The position numbers and the translations under genes were made by a program. Positions 6,956-15,910 of a stretch of DNA of 16,169 nucleotides are shown here, piece by piece. How positions within the stretch are numbered: the first letter of the stretch is position 1; each line of letters starts with the position of its first letter. The notes beneath the pieces are model-generated. The model was not told the DNA's origin, made no database searches, and worked only from the letters and a program-made list of their open reading frames with translations. Origin of the DNA: Enterobacterales bacterium (GTDB lineage Bacteria > Pseudomonadota > Gammaproteobacteria > Enterobacterales > Succinivibrionaceae). Location of the stretch: the NCBI GenBank assembly GCA_900768635.1, contig CAAGDP010000041.1, forward strand, positions 1 through 16,169, in the 5' to 3' direction.

Positions 6956-8134
6956 TTAGTAAAAATGCTCAGCTCTGAAAAGCTCTTCATCATTCCCGGT
7001 AGATCCGGTAAGAGAGCAACCATTAAGTTTAAAATTCTCTTCCTTAACATCATGACGACGGGTCAGATTAAGATTGCACCCATCAAAAACCACGTTTTTC
7101 ATAGTAGCATAAGACAAAAGACTACCCTTTAAATCTGAGGATGCAAAGCAACTGTCAGCAACCTGAGATTTCTGTAAATTGATCATATTTCCCGAACAGG
7201 AATTAACATATAACCTACTGATAGTACTGGAACTGAAATCACAGCAGGAAATATCACACTTTTCAAAAGTAACACCTTCCAAAGCACACAATGACATCCA
7301 GGTATACTTCATATTCAGAGAGTTAAAGTTCAAAGCACGGAAAGTACATTCGCTGCAAATAGTATGATAAAAGATACTGCTACCAAACGTTAAATTTTCG
7401 AAAACACACTCTTCCAAATTGGCATACGACCAATCACAATTTTCCACTTTAATCTCAGCTTTAGCTGAAAATTCCATTCCGGTACCGGAGAAATGAACTA
7501 AAGAAGAGCCGGAAAAATCTACATTCTCAAAAATTCCAGGGTTAACTATGGAAATATAGCAGAATGTGCCTTCTGTAAAATCAACCTGAGAAAACTCGCA
7601 TCCATAAAAACTGCTGTTTTTGGTAGAATTAAGTCCCTTAAAGGACACCTCTTCAAACTGACAATTCTCAAAGCGATTATGTTCTAGATATAAGCGATCC
7701 AACTTACTATGAGAAAATTTATTGTTCAATAAAGAACAATCCACCCAGGCAGGGTTGCTATCATCAGCAAAACGGATATTTATAAAAGAACATCCCAGGT
7801 AAGTAATCCCTGAGATCTTATCTGGCAAAACACAGTTTTCAAAAACACAGTCATCAAAAGTGGCAAAATCCATCTTCCAACCGCTGAGATCAAGATCTTT
7901 AAAGGCACAATGGATAAAAGTTTTATCTCTGACATCTAAGGAACACTCCCAAATAGCTCCCAGTTCACTGTTGTCAGGAAAAGAGATTTCTTCCGGTATA
8001 ACTCCAGAATCAGTAAGCTTACCAATTTCCTGTTTTACTTGCTGAAGAAGCTCCGGATATTCCTCTTTGGAAAAGTAAAGTTTCTCAAAAACAGAACTGC
8101 TTTGAAACTGCTTTAAAATATCTTCTATATTCAT
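6956..8134 (-). CDS. Pentapeptide-repeat protein of T6SS accessory operon
   Basis: The 392-aa protein has a short helical N-terminus (about residues 1-60) and is then almost wholly pentapeptide-like repeats of the A(D/N)LXX/(F/L)XXCXF type, for example FIHCAFKDLDLSGW, FDDCVFENCVL and FRALNFNSLNMKY. Such repeats form a right-handed quadrilateral beta helix. Unusually many repeats carry Cys before a bulky residue. There is no signal peptide or membrane segment, so it should be cytoplasmic or delivered. It starts 15 bases after the DUF2169-fusion stop with no good ribosome binding site, which suggests translational coupling. Its TAA stop overlaps the ribosome binding site of the DUF4150 gene. 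Free-standing pentapeptide proteins are regular members of DUF2169/DUF4150/DUF3540 loci; their exact role there is not established. Confidence 0.85.
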   Translation of the reverse strand: MNIEDILKQFQSSSVFEKLYFSKEEYPELLQQVKQEIGKLTDSGVIPEEISFPDNSELGAIWECSLDVRDKTFIHCAFKDLDLSGWKMDFATFDDCVFENCVLPDKISGITYLGCSFINIRFADDSNPAWVDCSLLNNKFSHSKLDRLYLEHNRFENCQFEEVSFKGLNSTKNSSFYGCEFSQVDFTEGTFCYISIVNPGIFENVDFSGSSLVHFSGTGMEFSAKAEIKVENCDWSYANLEECVFENLTFGSSIFYHTICSECTFRALNFNSLNMKYTWMSLCALEGVTFEKCDISCCDFSSSTISRLYVNSCSGNMINLQKSQVADSCFASSDLKGSLLSYATMKNVVFDGCNLNLTRRHDVKEENFKLNGCSLTGSTGNDEELFRAEHFY

Positions 8135-8149
8135 ACTTGTTCAATAAGC

Positions 8150-11100
8150 TCAATTTGCAAGTTTATCAAGGAGAGTTCTTCTTAAATCCGCTCCGGAAAA
8201 ATCATTATCTTTCAAAGCAATACCATTAAAATCTGCCTCAAAAAGATTTGCTTCTCTGAACAATGTCATCCCTAGCTTTGATCCTGAAAAATCAGCGCGG
8301 AACAGATTAGCATGGAAAAAATCAGCCTTTCTTAATATGGACAACGTAAAAGTTGCTTCTTTAGATACAGTTTTGCGGAAATTGCCTTCGCTGAAATCAC
8401 ATTCCCGTACATAAACTTTTTCTAATACACTGTTAGACAAGTCAATTTTCGGTGCTTGCGTATTTTCACAGGTTAAGCCAATCCAATGACACTGTGATGC
8501 TTTCATCTTATCAATAAAGCTTTTTTCAAACTCTATGCGCTTAAACACTGTCTCCGAAAAATCAGCCATCTTAAAATTACACCGACTAAATGACAAAATT
8601 TCTCCATGGGAGCTTTTAAAAGATCCTTCTGAAATTTGACTAGACGAGAAAAATACTCTATGAAAATCAGATTTGGAAAAGAGAGGATGTTCCAACTTGC
8701 AAAAATCAAAGGAACAATTTGCTAGGATTGTTTCTGTCCATTCCGAATCTTTTACAGAAGTCGTAGAGCAATTCAAAGATTTTAAGTTACCTTTAATAAA
8801 TCTCACTCTGCTGATATTACAAAAGTCAAAGCGACAGTTTTCCCATAATCCATCCTCGCAGACAATATTTTCCATAGTACTGTCAGTAAAACTACAGTCA
8901 ATAAACGCTAGTTTAGGTACAGTATTTTCTACAAAAAAACAATTAGTAAAAGTACAGTTTTCGAAACGATTGTAACTGAAATCAGTTCCCGAAAAATCTA
9001 CCTCATCAAATACCGTATCCCTGAATACCATTTCCCGTAGTTTAAGATTAACCCACTTCTGCCTGGTTATATATAATGAAGAAAGGTTTCGAGCTCCCTG
9101 CTTACAAAGCATAGAAATTTCTTCAGGATCCAGATTTGTGCGTTGGGCAATTTCCTCAGGAGTTCCGGAAACTCGGGTCTTCATATTTTCCAAATGTTCA
9201 TTTAAGGCTTTAAAATCATCATTACATTTCTGATAAGCTTCTTTAAACTGTCGAACACCTTCCTGAAGATCCGCTTTCATAGCAGAGACATCATACTGAC
9301 CTTTATTTTTCAAAAATTCAGCAGACGTTTCAATATTTTGAAGCTGGTTAGCTGCTGCTTTTTCTACCAATTCAATATCACTCATCCGATGTAACTCAGC
9401 CATTTCCGCCTTTGATTTGGCAAATGCCTGTTCAGTAGCCTCCCGTTCTCTTTTACTATGGCAAAAACTCAGAACTTCTTTCTTTTTGTCCTCTAAAATC
9501 TGATTCGCCCGCTCTTCAAAATTTAATGTTTTAGGATTAACACCGGTTTTTTTAGCAAGCAGGTTATAAAAGGCTGCTTCATATTCCCCAACTGTTACAT
9601 GATTTGGTTCACTGATAGGAAATGGATAATAATTATGAAACCAGTCATCAAAAAGAGTATCATCCCTCAAAAGAACATCTTTCAAAGATGAAAACTTATT
9701 TCCGTTATGATCGCATCTCAAAGGAATAACCTGAACATCTGCTACTGTAGAAGAAGACCATTTTTCCTTTTCCTGATAGTAAACCTCATCAGGAACAGCT
9801 CGATAAATTAACTCGCACCCTTCTAAAAATTTTGCTGTCTGCTCTGGTAACTTACTATTAGCGTCAGGCATTACAATAATATTCAGATAATGGTGAGCCT
9901 CTTCATTCATAAGAAGCCCTTCCTCAAGATCTGATACCAGAAAACAAGCTCCATATAATGGATTTAAAGTATTATGCCAGGAAACATAATCAGTTATCTC
10001 ACTGCCGGGGATTGGGATAAAATCTCCACAGTCATAAAGGCCATGGGGAAGAATATAGGCAGAAGTAAAATCCTTGCCATAACACTCGGGAATAACTGTG
10101 CCGGATGGAACCGTGAAAGTACCTTTCTGATCTATACCCCAGTCACTGTAGGCATGGATTTCTGCTGATTGCAAATATGCAACACGATATCTTTTGATAG
10201 TAAAAGAATTAAGAGGATGACTTTTATGTAACTCACGAAATTCACTATTCCGCTCAGCGCCAGTTCCTCGTAACAACAATGCACTTAACTGTATCTGGAA
10301 ATTACGCTCTGCGGGAAGAACACCACCTTTAGCAATAATGTCCATAGTAGGAGCTACCATATCTTCAAAAGACCGATCTTTGGAATATTTTTCAATATTC
10401 TCAACTGTATTAGTAAATCGACCAATCATATCCTGCCGCTCCTCAGAGGAAATCAGTTCCCGGGAAAGGGGAAGAAGTTTTGGAACTCCATCAAAAGCAT
10501 ATTCAAAATCAAAATACTCGTTATAAATACCGCAACGGCGAGCAACAATTGTTTTCTTACTCTGTTTTTTTACAGTTTTAACCTGCTCTTTTACTTTCTT
10601 AACCGGAGCTTCCGGATCTTTCTCTGGCTCAAGAGCATCAATACCCATTTTCAGAAAAAACTGATCGTCATAAAAAGTTTCCTGATCCGGATCTGTAGCA
10701 TAATCTGATAAACATGCCACTAATAACATATCCGGTTCATGATCAGGTTCAATTTTAAATATTCCTCTCCATACCATCACCCCTACATCCAAATCCGGAA
10801 AAAATTTTATTGTATCTAGATTTAAATCGGGCTTAATGGCGCTTTTATCATCGAAGGAAATACAGTAAACACGAATTTTTGCTTCCGGAAGTTTTCCATA
10901 AACATATTCTCCCACCTCTGAAGGAAGAACTCCCTGCAACTCATAGGATTCATTTCCTTTCCAATAAGAGGAAATACGCTGATCCCGAGGAGCTACATAG
11001 GAATACTCATAACTGAAATTGTCAGGAAAACTAAAAAACTGCTCTTTGGAAACACCGCCAAATAAAGCTAATCTTTCCTTACAACCAGGATCAAGATCAG

Positions 11101-11515
11101 CAAACTGAACAGTCATATCTCGATAAGATGTAGATATTTTTTCCTCATAAAGAGTAAAAAATCTTGCATTTTTTGCATCACGCAGATCAAGTTCAGGTGC
11201 TTGAGCATGTACAAAATCCACCAGAGAACTTTTTACTGAATCACCCAAAACAATTCTGACTAAATTCTTATCGGTATTTGTTTTTCGATAAGCTTTACCA
11301 AAAATCTGCCATTCTCCACTAAGCTTAGGCAGACCTTCATCCAAAATAAGATCCGGATAAGCCTTAAGAAATTTTTCCAGAAAATTCTGAGGATTGATGA
11401 TTCTACCCTTGGATAAACTGAAACACAGATAAGGTGATGCTACACGATACTGAGTTCCCTGGTATCTGTAATCTGTGACTAGTAGCTGAACAGAGCCTGA
11501 GTTTAAAATTTTCAT
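8150..11515 (-). CDS. DUF2169 - coiled-coil - pentapeptide-repeat fusion, T6SS adaptor
   Basis: This 1121-aa protein joins several modules. Residues about 1-280 resemble DUF2169, with the family's closing pattern of LQGVLPS followed by KFFPDLDVGVMVWRGIFKI. A Lys-rich linker lies around 305-325 (KKVKEQVKTVKKQSKK). An unrecognised region of about 330-640 and a charged helical, probably coiled-coil, stretch at about 665-780 follow. The rest, about 830 to the end, is pentapeptide repeats ending SGADLRRTLLDKL. DUF2169 proteins are T6SS effector chaperones/adaptors; Atu3641, needed for delivery of Tde2 in Agrobacterium, is an example. The protein has no signal peptide and is probably cytoplasmic. 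The ATG at 11515 has AGGTG six bases upstream. It follows the 354-aa gene by 15 bases. The pentapeptide tail is of the same kind as the next gene, suggesting a shared origin or interaction. Confidence 0.87.
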   Translation of the reverse strand: MKILNSGSVQLLVTDYRYQGTQYRVASPYLCFSLSKGRIINPQNFLEKFLKAYPDLILDEGLPKLSGEWQIFGKAYRKTNTDKNLVRIVLGDSVKSSLVDFVHAQAPELDLRDAKNARFFTLYEEKISTSYRDMTVQFADLDPGCKERLALFGGVSKEQFFSFPDNFSYEYSYVAPRDQRISSYWKGNESYELQGVLPSEVGEYVYGKLPEAKIRVYCISFDDKSAIKPDLNLDTIKFFPDLDVGVMVWRGIFKIEPDHEPDMLLVACLSDYATDPDQETFYDDQFFLKMGIDALEPEKDPEAPVKKVKEQVKTVKKQSKKTIVARRCGIYNEYFDFEYAFDGVPKLLPLSRELISSEERQDMIGRFTNTVENIEKYSKDRSFEDMVAPTMDIIAKGGVLPAERNFQIQLSALLLRGTGAERNSEFRELHKSHPLNSFTIKRYRVAYLQSAEIHAYSDWGIDQKGTFTVPSGTVIPECYGKDFTSAYILPHGLYDCGDFIPIPGSEITDYVSWHNTLNPLYGACFLVSDLEEGLLMNEEAHHYLNIIVMPDANSKLPEQTAKFLEGCELIYRAVPDEVYYQEKEKWSSSTVADVQVIPLRCDHNGNKFSSLKDVLLRDDTLFDDWFHNYYPFPISEPNHVTVGEYEAAFYNLLAKKTGVNPKTLNFEERANQILEDKKKEVLSFCHSKREREATEQAFAKSKAEMAELHRMSDIELVEKAAANQLQNIETSAEFLKNKGQYDVSAMKADLQEGVRQFKEAYQKCNDDFKALNEHLENMKTRVSGTPEEIAQRTNLDPEEISMLCKQGARNLSSLYITRQKWVNLKLREMVFRDTVFDEVDFSGTDFSYNRFENCTFTNCFFVENTVPKLAFIDCSFTDSTMENIVCEDGLWENCRFDFCNISRVRFIKGNLKSLNCSTTSVKDSEWTETILANCSFDFCKLEHPLFSKSDFHRVFFSSSQISEGSFKSSHGEILSFSRCNFKMADFSETVFKRIEFEKSFIDKMKASQCHWIGLTCENTQAPKIDLSNSVLEKVYVRECDFSEGNFRKTVSKEATFTLSILRKADFFHANLFRADFSGSKLGMTLFREANLFEADFNGIALKDNDFSGADLRRTLLDKLAN

Positions 11516-11530
11516 GTATCACCTGTAAGA

Positions 11531-12595
11531 TTAAGGTAGGAAAACTGTTTTTTGAGCATTTTGTATCTTTTGCTCATTACCTAAAGTTAATTCACTATTT
11601 GCTACAGTAATACGTTCTTTACCTTCTGGTTTTAAACTTAAACCACTTTGGTTAATAGTGATCGAGGAATTCTTGGACTTAAGTACAACATTACTGTCAT
11701 TAAGGTTAATCGATGTAAAATCTGATGAGTTGGAATTGGTGCATTTAATTTCAATGGTACTCTGATTCATAGAAATTTCAAACAAACCATCATTAGCGTT
11801 AGTACTATCGCTTAATTTAAAATTAATAGTTTCAGGTGAAGATATAGTGATCTGCCCAGACGCTTCCATTTTTAGTTTTGAGCTTTCATTTGCATTTCCA
11901 ACAATTGCTAATTTGTCATCCGATTTGAAATCACTTATGCTAGAGAGCATAATCACAGCAGGAGAATTCTTTCCTAGCGAACCACCATCATTTTCAGCTT
12001 TTGCTTTAGAATTTTTCATGGATACCCCCGTTGTAGCTGCCAGTGCAGCAGTCGCTATTATACTGACCGCAGCGGGAATGCATTGAGCAAAATTTCCATT
12101 TTTAATGGAAGCCCAAACAGGACCAACATATCCAAGAGTAGAACAAAGGGCTCCAATTCCTACACCCAAAGCTAAAGCCGCATTTCCTTGGGAAGGATTT
12201 GGGGTAGCAAAAATTGACATTCCCCCTATAGTAGTATATTCAAGATCTTCTCCAGAATGCCATAATCCAAATCCTGAGAATGTCTTATCACTTACAGAAA
12301 GAGAGTCGCAGTCACGTGATATTGAATGAGCTTTTACAGATTTTCGAAGCTCTTCCAACTTTCCTGGTCCATATTTAAAAGGCTCTTTCAAGTTAGCATA
12401 TTCAAAAGAGACATTTGCACCTAAACAGGTTGCAAGAGATAGCGCCAATGACACTTTTACATCAAGAGGTGTAATTGACATATTAAGTTCAGAATACAAG
12501 CCTAAATTATAGGTGTAATCCATGGAAAGCGAGGCTTGTGCATAAGCAAGTTTTATATTTTCAGAATAAAACTCACGCCAGTTATAGCTACTCAT
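11531..12595 (-). CDS. Unrecognised beta-stalk protein with two hydrophobic segments
   Basis: The 354-aa product was not matched to a named family. Residues 1-130 are strand-rich and alternate polar and hydrophobic residues (SLSMDYTYNLGLYSELNMSI). Two hydrophobic Gly/Ala-rich segments follow at about 138-162 and 173-191 and could be membrane helices or a hairpin. Residues about 213-345 form a Ser/Asn-rich run of short alternating strands such as KLKMEASGQITISS and INLNDSNVVLKSKNSSITIN. This resembles the beta-helical C-terminal stalk of VgrG or phage gp5. The same three-part plan recurs in the two preceding genes. It starts 26 bases after the 259-aa gene, with GGGAG seven bases before the ATG, and ends 15 bases before the DUF2169 fusion gene. 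It may be T6SS cargo or a spike component. No adjacent immunity-like gene is seen. Confidence 0.65.
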   Translation of the reverse strand: MSSYNWREFYSENIKLAYAQASLSMDYTYNLGLYSELNMSITPLDVKVSLALSLATCLGANVSFEYANLKEPFKYGPGKLEELRKSVKAHSISRDCDSLSVSDKTFSGFGLWHSGEDLEYTTIGGMSIFATPNPSQGNAALALGVGIGALCSTLGYVGPVWASIKNGNFAQCIPAAVSIIATAALAATTGVSMKNSKAKAENDGGSLGKNSPAVIMLSSISDFKSDDKLAIVGNANESSKLKMEASGQITISSPETINFKLSDSTNANDGLFEISMNQSTIEIKCTNSNSSDFTSINLNDSNVVLKSKNSSITINQSGLSLKPEGKERITVANSELTLGNEQKIQNAQKTVFLP

Positions 12596-12621
12596 AACTT
12601 ACTCCCTACCCTAACCCTACT

Positions 12622-13401
12622 CTACTTTAATTGAAAACTTGTTAAGTCAATACATTTCATGGAAATTGTATTATTGTTACACCTCACTTCAGCACTCTTT
12701 ACATTCAGATATGAACCAACTTTAATTTCTGCTGATGAAAGTTTCAAACTATTATTATTTAGCTTAATTTCATCAGAATTCATAGTGATCTCAGCATTAC
12801 TATTTGAAATAGTAGCTTCAGAATTACTACTGGTTATCTTATTATTACCTACGGAAATCTCGAGCTTTGGTTGTTTTTTGATGTGAAAATTTACCGAACT
12901 TTTCTTTATTTCAAGAACTCCAGTATCTTCATCACCACATACCATTTTGAACCAACCTTTAACAGATTCGTACACCATTTTTATAGGGCGCTTATATTCG
13001 GCAGAAAGAGTTCCTTCAGTTGCAGTTGTTGATGCTACAGTACCATATTTTGCAAAACCTGCTATTAATGCTACAGCTGGAGCCTTAATAACCTCATTTT
13101 TTAAAACAAGGTTTGTAAAACCTTTATCGCCATTAACTGTAAAGTTTTGGGAATAACTGACTGAGGAAAGGTCAAAGGAAAAATCACCTAATAAATCAAA
13201 TTTCCAAGGCTTCATGCTAAAAATGTTGTACTTCATTTCACTTGACAGGGAAACATTGTAGGATGAATCCAATCCACCAGTAGCACTAGCTTTAACTCCG
13301 GTAAAAATATTAGTTGCATGGTCAGCCTCAAAATTCAGTTTTACATTACTGCTCACCTCGGCTGATGCGTCAGCATATTTCCCATAAAAGATTTTTCCCA
13401 T
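12622..13401 (-). CDS. Unrecognised short beta-stalk protein
   Basis: The 259-aa product is the most compact of three related proteins. Its N-terminal region (residues 1-100) is strand-rich, and GGLDSSYNVSLSSEMKYNI resembles SLSMDYTYNLGLYSELNMSI of the next gene. A short hydrophobic patch at about 104-118 (IKAPAVALIAGFAKYG) stands where the others have longer hydrophobic segments. Residues about 160-255 are a regular Ser/Asn-rich beta stalk, for example NSNAEITMNSDEIKLNNNSL followed by LKLSSAEIKVGSYLNVKSAEV-type repeats. AAGGAG precedes the ATG by eight bases, and the gene begins 22 bases after the 828-aa gene. No signal peptide or catalytic motif is visible. Its function is unknown; the operon context suggests a T6SS-linked role. 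Confidence 0.65.
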   Translation of the reverse strand: MGKIFYGKYADASAEVSSNVKLNFEADHATNIFTGVKASATGGLDSSYNVSLSSEMKYNIFSMKPWKFDLLGDFSFDLSSVSYSQNFTVNGDKGFTNLVLKNEVIKAPAVALIAGFAKYGTVASTTATEGTLSAEYKRPIKMVYESVKGWFKMVCGDEDTGVLEIKKSSVNFHIKKQPKLEISVGNNKITSSNSEATISNSNAEITMNSDEIKLNNNSLKLSSAEIKVGSYLNVKSAEVRCNNNTISMKCIDLTSFQLK

Positions 13402-13423
13402 TTAAAAACTCCTTGGATAAAGT

Positions 13424-15910
13424 TTATAAATCCTTCCAATTAATTTTCTTGCTTGCTGTACCAACAGTATCAGAGATTCCTTCAGAATTCATATCAAACT
13501 TAACATTTTGGCTCATTGAAAAATTTAACTTACCGTCGTCTTTGATTGTTAAAATACTACCACCGTGAGTGATCACTATTGTGTCTCCGGAAAATTTCAC
13601 ACCACTACCTTGTTTATCATCGATTTTGAAGGAATTATTATTAGATAACTCCAAATCATACTTACCATTTGAAATTAAAATTTTCTCTTTAGCTGACAAC
13701 TCAGCTTTAGTTTCACCATTATCAATTTTCATAGCAATCTTTGCTTCACCTGAAATCAGAGAGTTTTGATTTTTGGCCAGAGAATAAATACTACCTCTGA
13801 CTTTATCAGCAGATGCATCGATAGTTAATCCGGATTTACCTTGCCATCTCTTGTAGTAAAGTGTTCCTAAAACAGGAGCAAACGCAGCCACCGACAACAA
13901 ACCAAAGATAGAAGCTCCCAGAGAAAGTCCAAATCCTGTCTTAACCGAATTAGACTGATCTTCATATTCACTAGCTACGAGCATACTAATATCAGAACCC
14001 TGAAAAACCGGAATTTCCTTAATTACAAAATTGCCATATTCATTTAAATAGATCTTGAAGAAAATGTATTTATAAATACATTTACCACGAAGATCATTAA
14101 AAAAGTCTTTGGAACTTTCCATTTTACGTATACATAAAGTTTTTCCTAAAAGTTCACGCAAATCATCTGATCCGGTACTATCCTTTTTCCCAGGAAAAAG
14201 AAATTCTTCATCTTCTTTTGTAATTTTCAGCTTCCAAGGAATTGTGTCTAAATGCTCATCATTTTCCAAAGTCAGCGAAAACTCTATGGTATGTTCTTCT
14301 TTAGTAGTAATTAATTCACCTTTACCACTTTCAAATTTCACTAAATATTGGCTTTTGAAAGAATTTGTAGTCTCGCCGGAAATCAGAAAATTGCTAATCT
14401 CATAGGAATCATCTTTATTTGTAATACCATTGGTTTCAAGTAGATATAACAGATCATAAAATTTATATTTATTTGTAATATCCAAGGCTATTACTGTTTT
14501 TCCAGAATAAGTCGAAAAAGGTAAATCAAAAACTTCCTTCTCTCTATCACCATTTATCAGTTTCAGAGTTATTCCGGTTCTCTGTCGCAAATCATTGTCT
14601 GCTTCTTCTGATTGAGAAGCATAAACATTAAAAATCACATCTTTTTTATCTATACTTTTGCAAGTTTCTTTGCCACCCTCTTTATAAACATAACTGTAAG
14701 ACAACTGATCTTCTTTGAAACTCTGCTCCTGAAATGTTATAGAGTTTTCAGTAAGATCGATGATCTTCATTTTAAAATCCAGTTTTGATCCATTTTCATT
14801 GGATGAAGAAACAGGCAATGAGAAATTAATCACCGCATCTTTTAATATTGATAAATCTGCTTTTTTATCATTAGCAGGTACAGAGACAGAGAAAAGCAAT
14901 GTGAGATTATTATGCACATCGTCATCAGCATAAGAACTTTCAGAAGGACTGCTTTCACCTAGTTTTTGAATCTTCTTAGGAATACTAACAGCATCTTTTT
15001 TAAAAAATGTTACTTCCTCACTTACAATTTTGGTTAGAGTACAGTTACCGTAAAAATGACAAGTAAAAAATGATATTTCATTTTCACTATCAGTCTTAAA
15101 AACAGGAACATCTACGCGTAGCATATCTTCAATGTTCAAAATACAATCTACGTTGTTTGACCCATCATTTTTGTTTTCGTCATTATCATTTTCCTGAGGC
15201 CATACCACCGACAAAGCTACATCCCCTGTATTATTACTCATTTCATATGCGATACAGTTATCACTTGCTGTTTGCTCATTGCCAGTACTAGTTTCTTCAG
15301 GAATAGGATTTCCATTTGAACAAAAGGATGAAACTAATGACGCACAAGGCGCAACTACTGCAGCCAAAGGTGCAGTTTTCGGGAGAGTTTTTACAAGATC
15401 TGCATTACTGTCAGTCAACTTAATATTCTTGTTTGAGTGCAATACATAACCATTTCGATAATCCTGAGTAGAATAAATAGTATACCTAGAATATTCACCA
15501 GCTTCTTTTTGATAAGAAATACCATTGGCTGATGGTATATTGAATACTTTACTGTTAGTCAAATTATTAAGAAAATCTGTTAATGAATAGTAACCCTGAG
15601 TATTAATAGTTGAAGTTCCTGGTTGGTTTGATGAAAGTGAAACTTGAGGAAGACTCAGGGACAAAGGTAAATCGGTTTTAGAGCCACCTATATCATTTTT
15701 TATAGTTATATTCGTTCCTATATTTATTTCGGTTCTTAATGCAGCATCAAAAGCAAAAGCAGCTGTATATAAACTAACTGAGGTAGAAGTACTCGATGAT
15801 ACTTCCACTTTCTCACTTAATGATCCCTTTGCTGAAGCTAATGCTAACTTTAAAGAAAAGGAACTGGTTGGCTCTAAATTGGTATCTATGTTGTACGATT
15901 TACTTAACAT
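13424..15910 (-). CDS. Unrecognised large beta-rich protein with C-terminal stalk
   Basis: The 828-aa first gene of the operon is unrecognised. Residues 1-100 are Ser/Thr-rich strands (VSLYTAAFAFDAALRTEINI). A hydrophobic Ala-rich segment lies at about 179-197 (TAPLAAVVAPCASLVSSFC), resembling the patch in the 259-aa protein. A long acidic, beta-rich middle of about 260-650 has no catalytic motif that I recognise. A strong hydrophobic segment at about 659-685 (GFGLSLGASIFGLLSVAAF, continuing to LYY) could cross a membrane. Residues about 695-805 repeat short strands such as KIAMKIDNGETKAELSAKEK, as in a VgrG-like stalk. GAGG lies eight bases before the ATG. The start overlaps by 11 bases a short upstream ORF. 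It may be cargo or a structural protein of the T6SS accessory locus. Confidence 0.65.
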   Translation of the reverse strand: MLSKSYNIDTNLEPTSSFSLKLALASAKGSLSEKVEVSSSTSTSVSLYTAAFAFDAALRTEINIGTNITIKNDIGGSKTDLPLSLSLPQVSLSSNQPGTSTINTQGYYSLTDFLNNLTNSKVFNIPSANGISYQKEAGEYSRYTIYSTQDYRNGYVLHSNKNIKLTDSNADLVKTLPKTAPLAAVVAPCASLVSSFCSNGNPIPEETSTGNEQTASDNCIAYEMSNNTGDVALSVVWPQENDNDENKNDGSNNVDCILNIEDMLRVDVPVFKTDSENEISFFTCHFYGNCTLTKIVSEEVTFFKKDAVSIPKKIQKLGESSPSESSYADDDVHNNLTLLFSVSVPANDKKADLSILKDAVINFSLPVSSSNENGSKLDFKMKIIDLTENSITFQEQSFKEDQLSYSYVYKEGGKETCKSIDKKDVIFNVYASQSEEADNDLRQRTGITLKLINGDREKEVFDLPFSTYSGKTVIALDITNKYKFYDLLYLLETNGITNKDDSYEISNFLISGETTNSFKSQYLVKFESGKGELITTKEEHTIEFSLTLENDEHLDTIPWKLKITKEDEEFLFPGKKDSTGSDDLRELLGKTLCIRKMESSKDFFNDLRGKCIYKYIFFKIYLNEYGNFVIKEIPVFQGSDISMLVASEYEDQSNSVKTGFGLSLGASIFGLLSVAAFAPVLGTLYYKRWQGKSGLTIDASADKVRGSIYSLAKNQNSLISGEAKIAMKIDNGETKAELSAKEKILISNGKYDLELSNNNSFKIDDKQGSGVKFSGDTIVITHGGSILTIKDDGKLNFSMSQNVKFDMNSEGISDTVGTASKKINWKDL

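Noticed and set aside
6946..7053. N-terminal extension of the DUF4150 protein to the ATG at 7053
   Set aside because: It would overlap the pentapeptide gene in another frame and lacks family similarity, while the ATG at 6945 has AAGGAG and the normal family N-terminus.
6956..8134. Pentapeptide protein as a Qnr-type quinolone-resistance protein
   Set aside because: It is much longer than Qnr proteins, its repeats are Cys-rich, and it sits in a T6SS accessory operon.
11847..12329. Plus-strand ORFs opposite the 354-aa gene
   Set aside because: They lie wholly within a better-supported minus-strand gene and show no start signals or family features.
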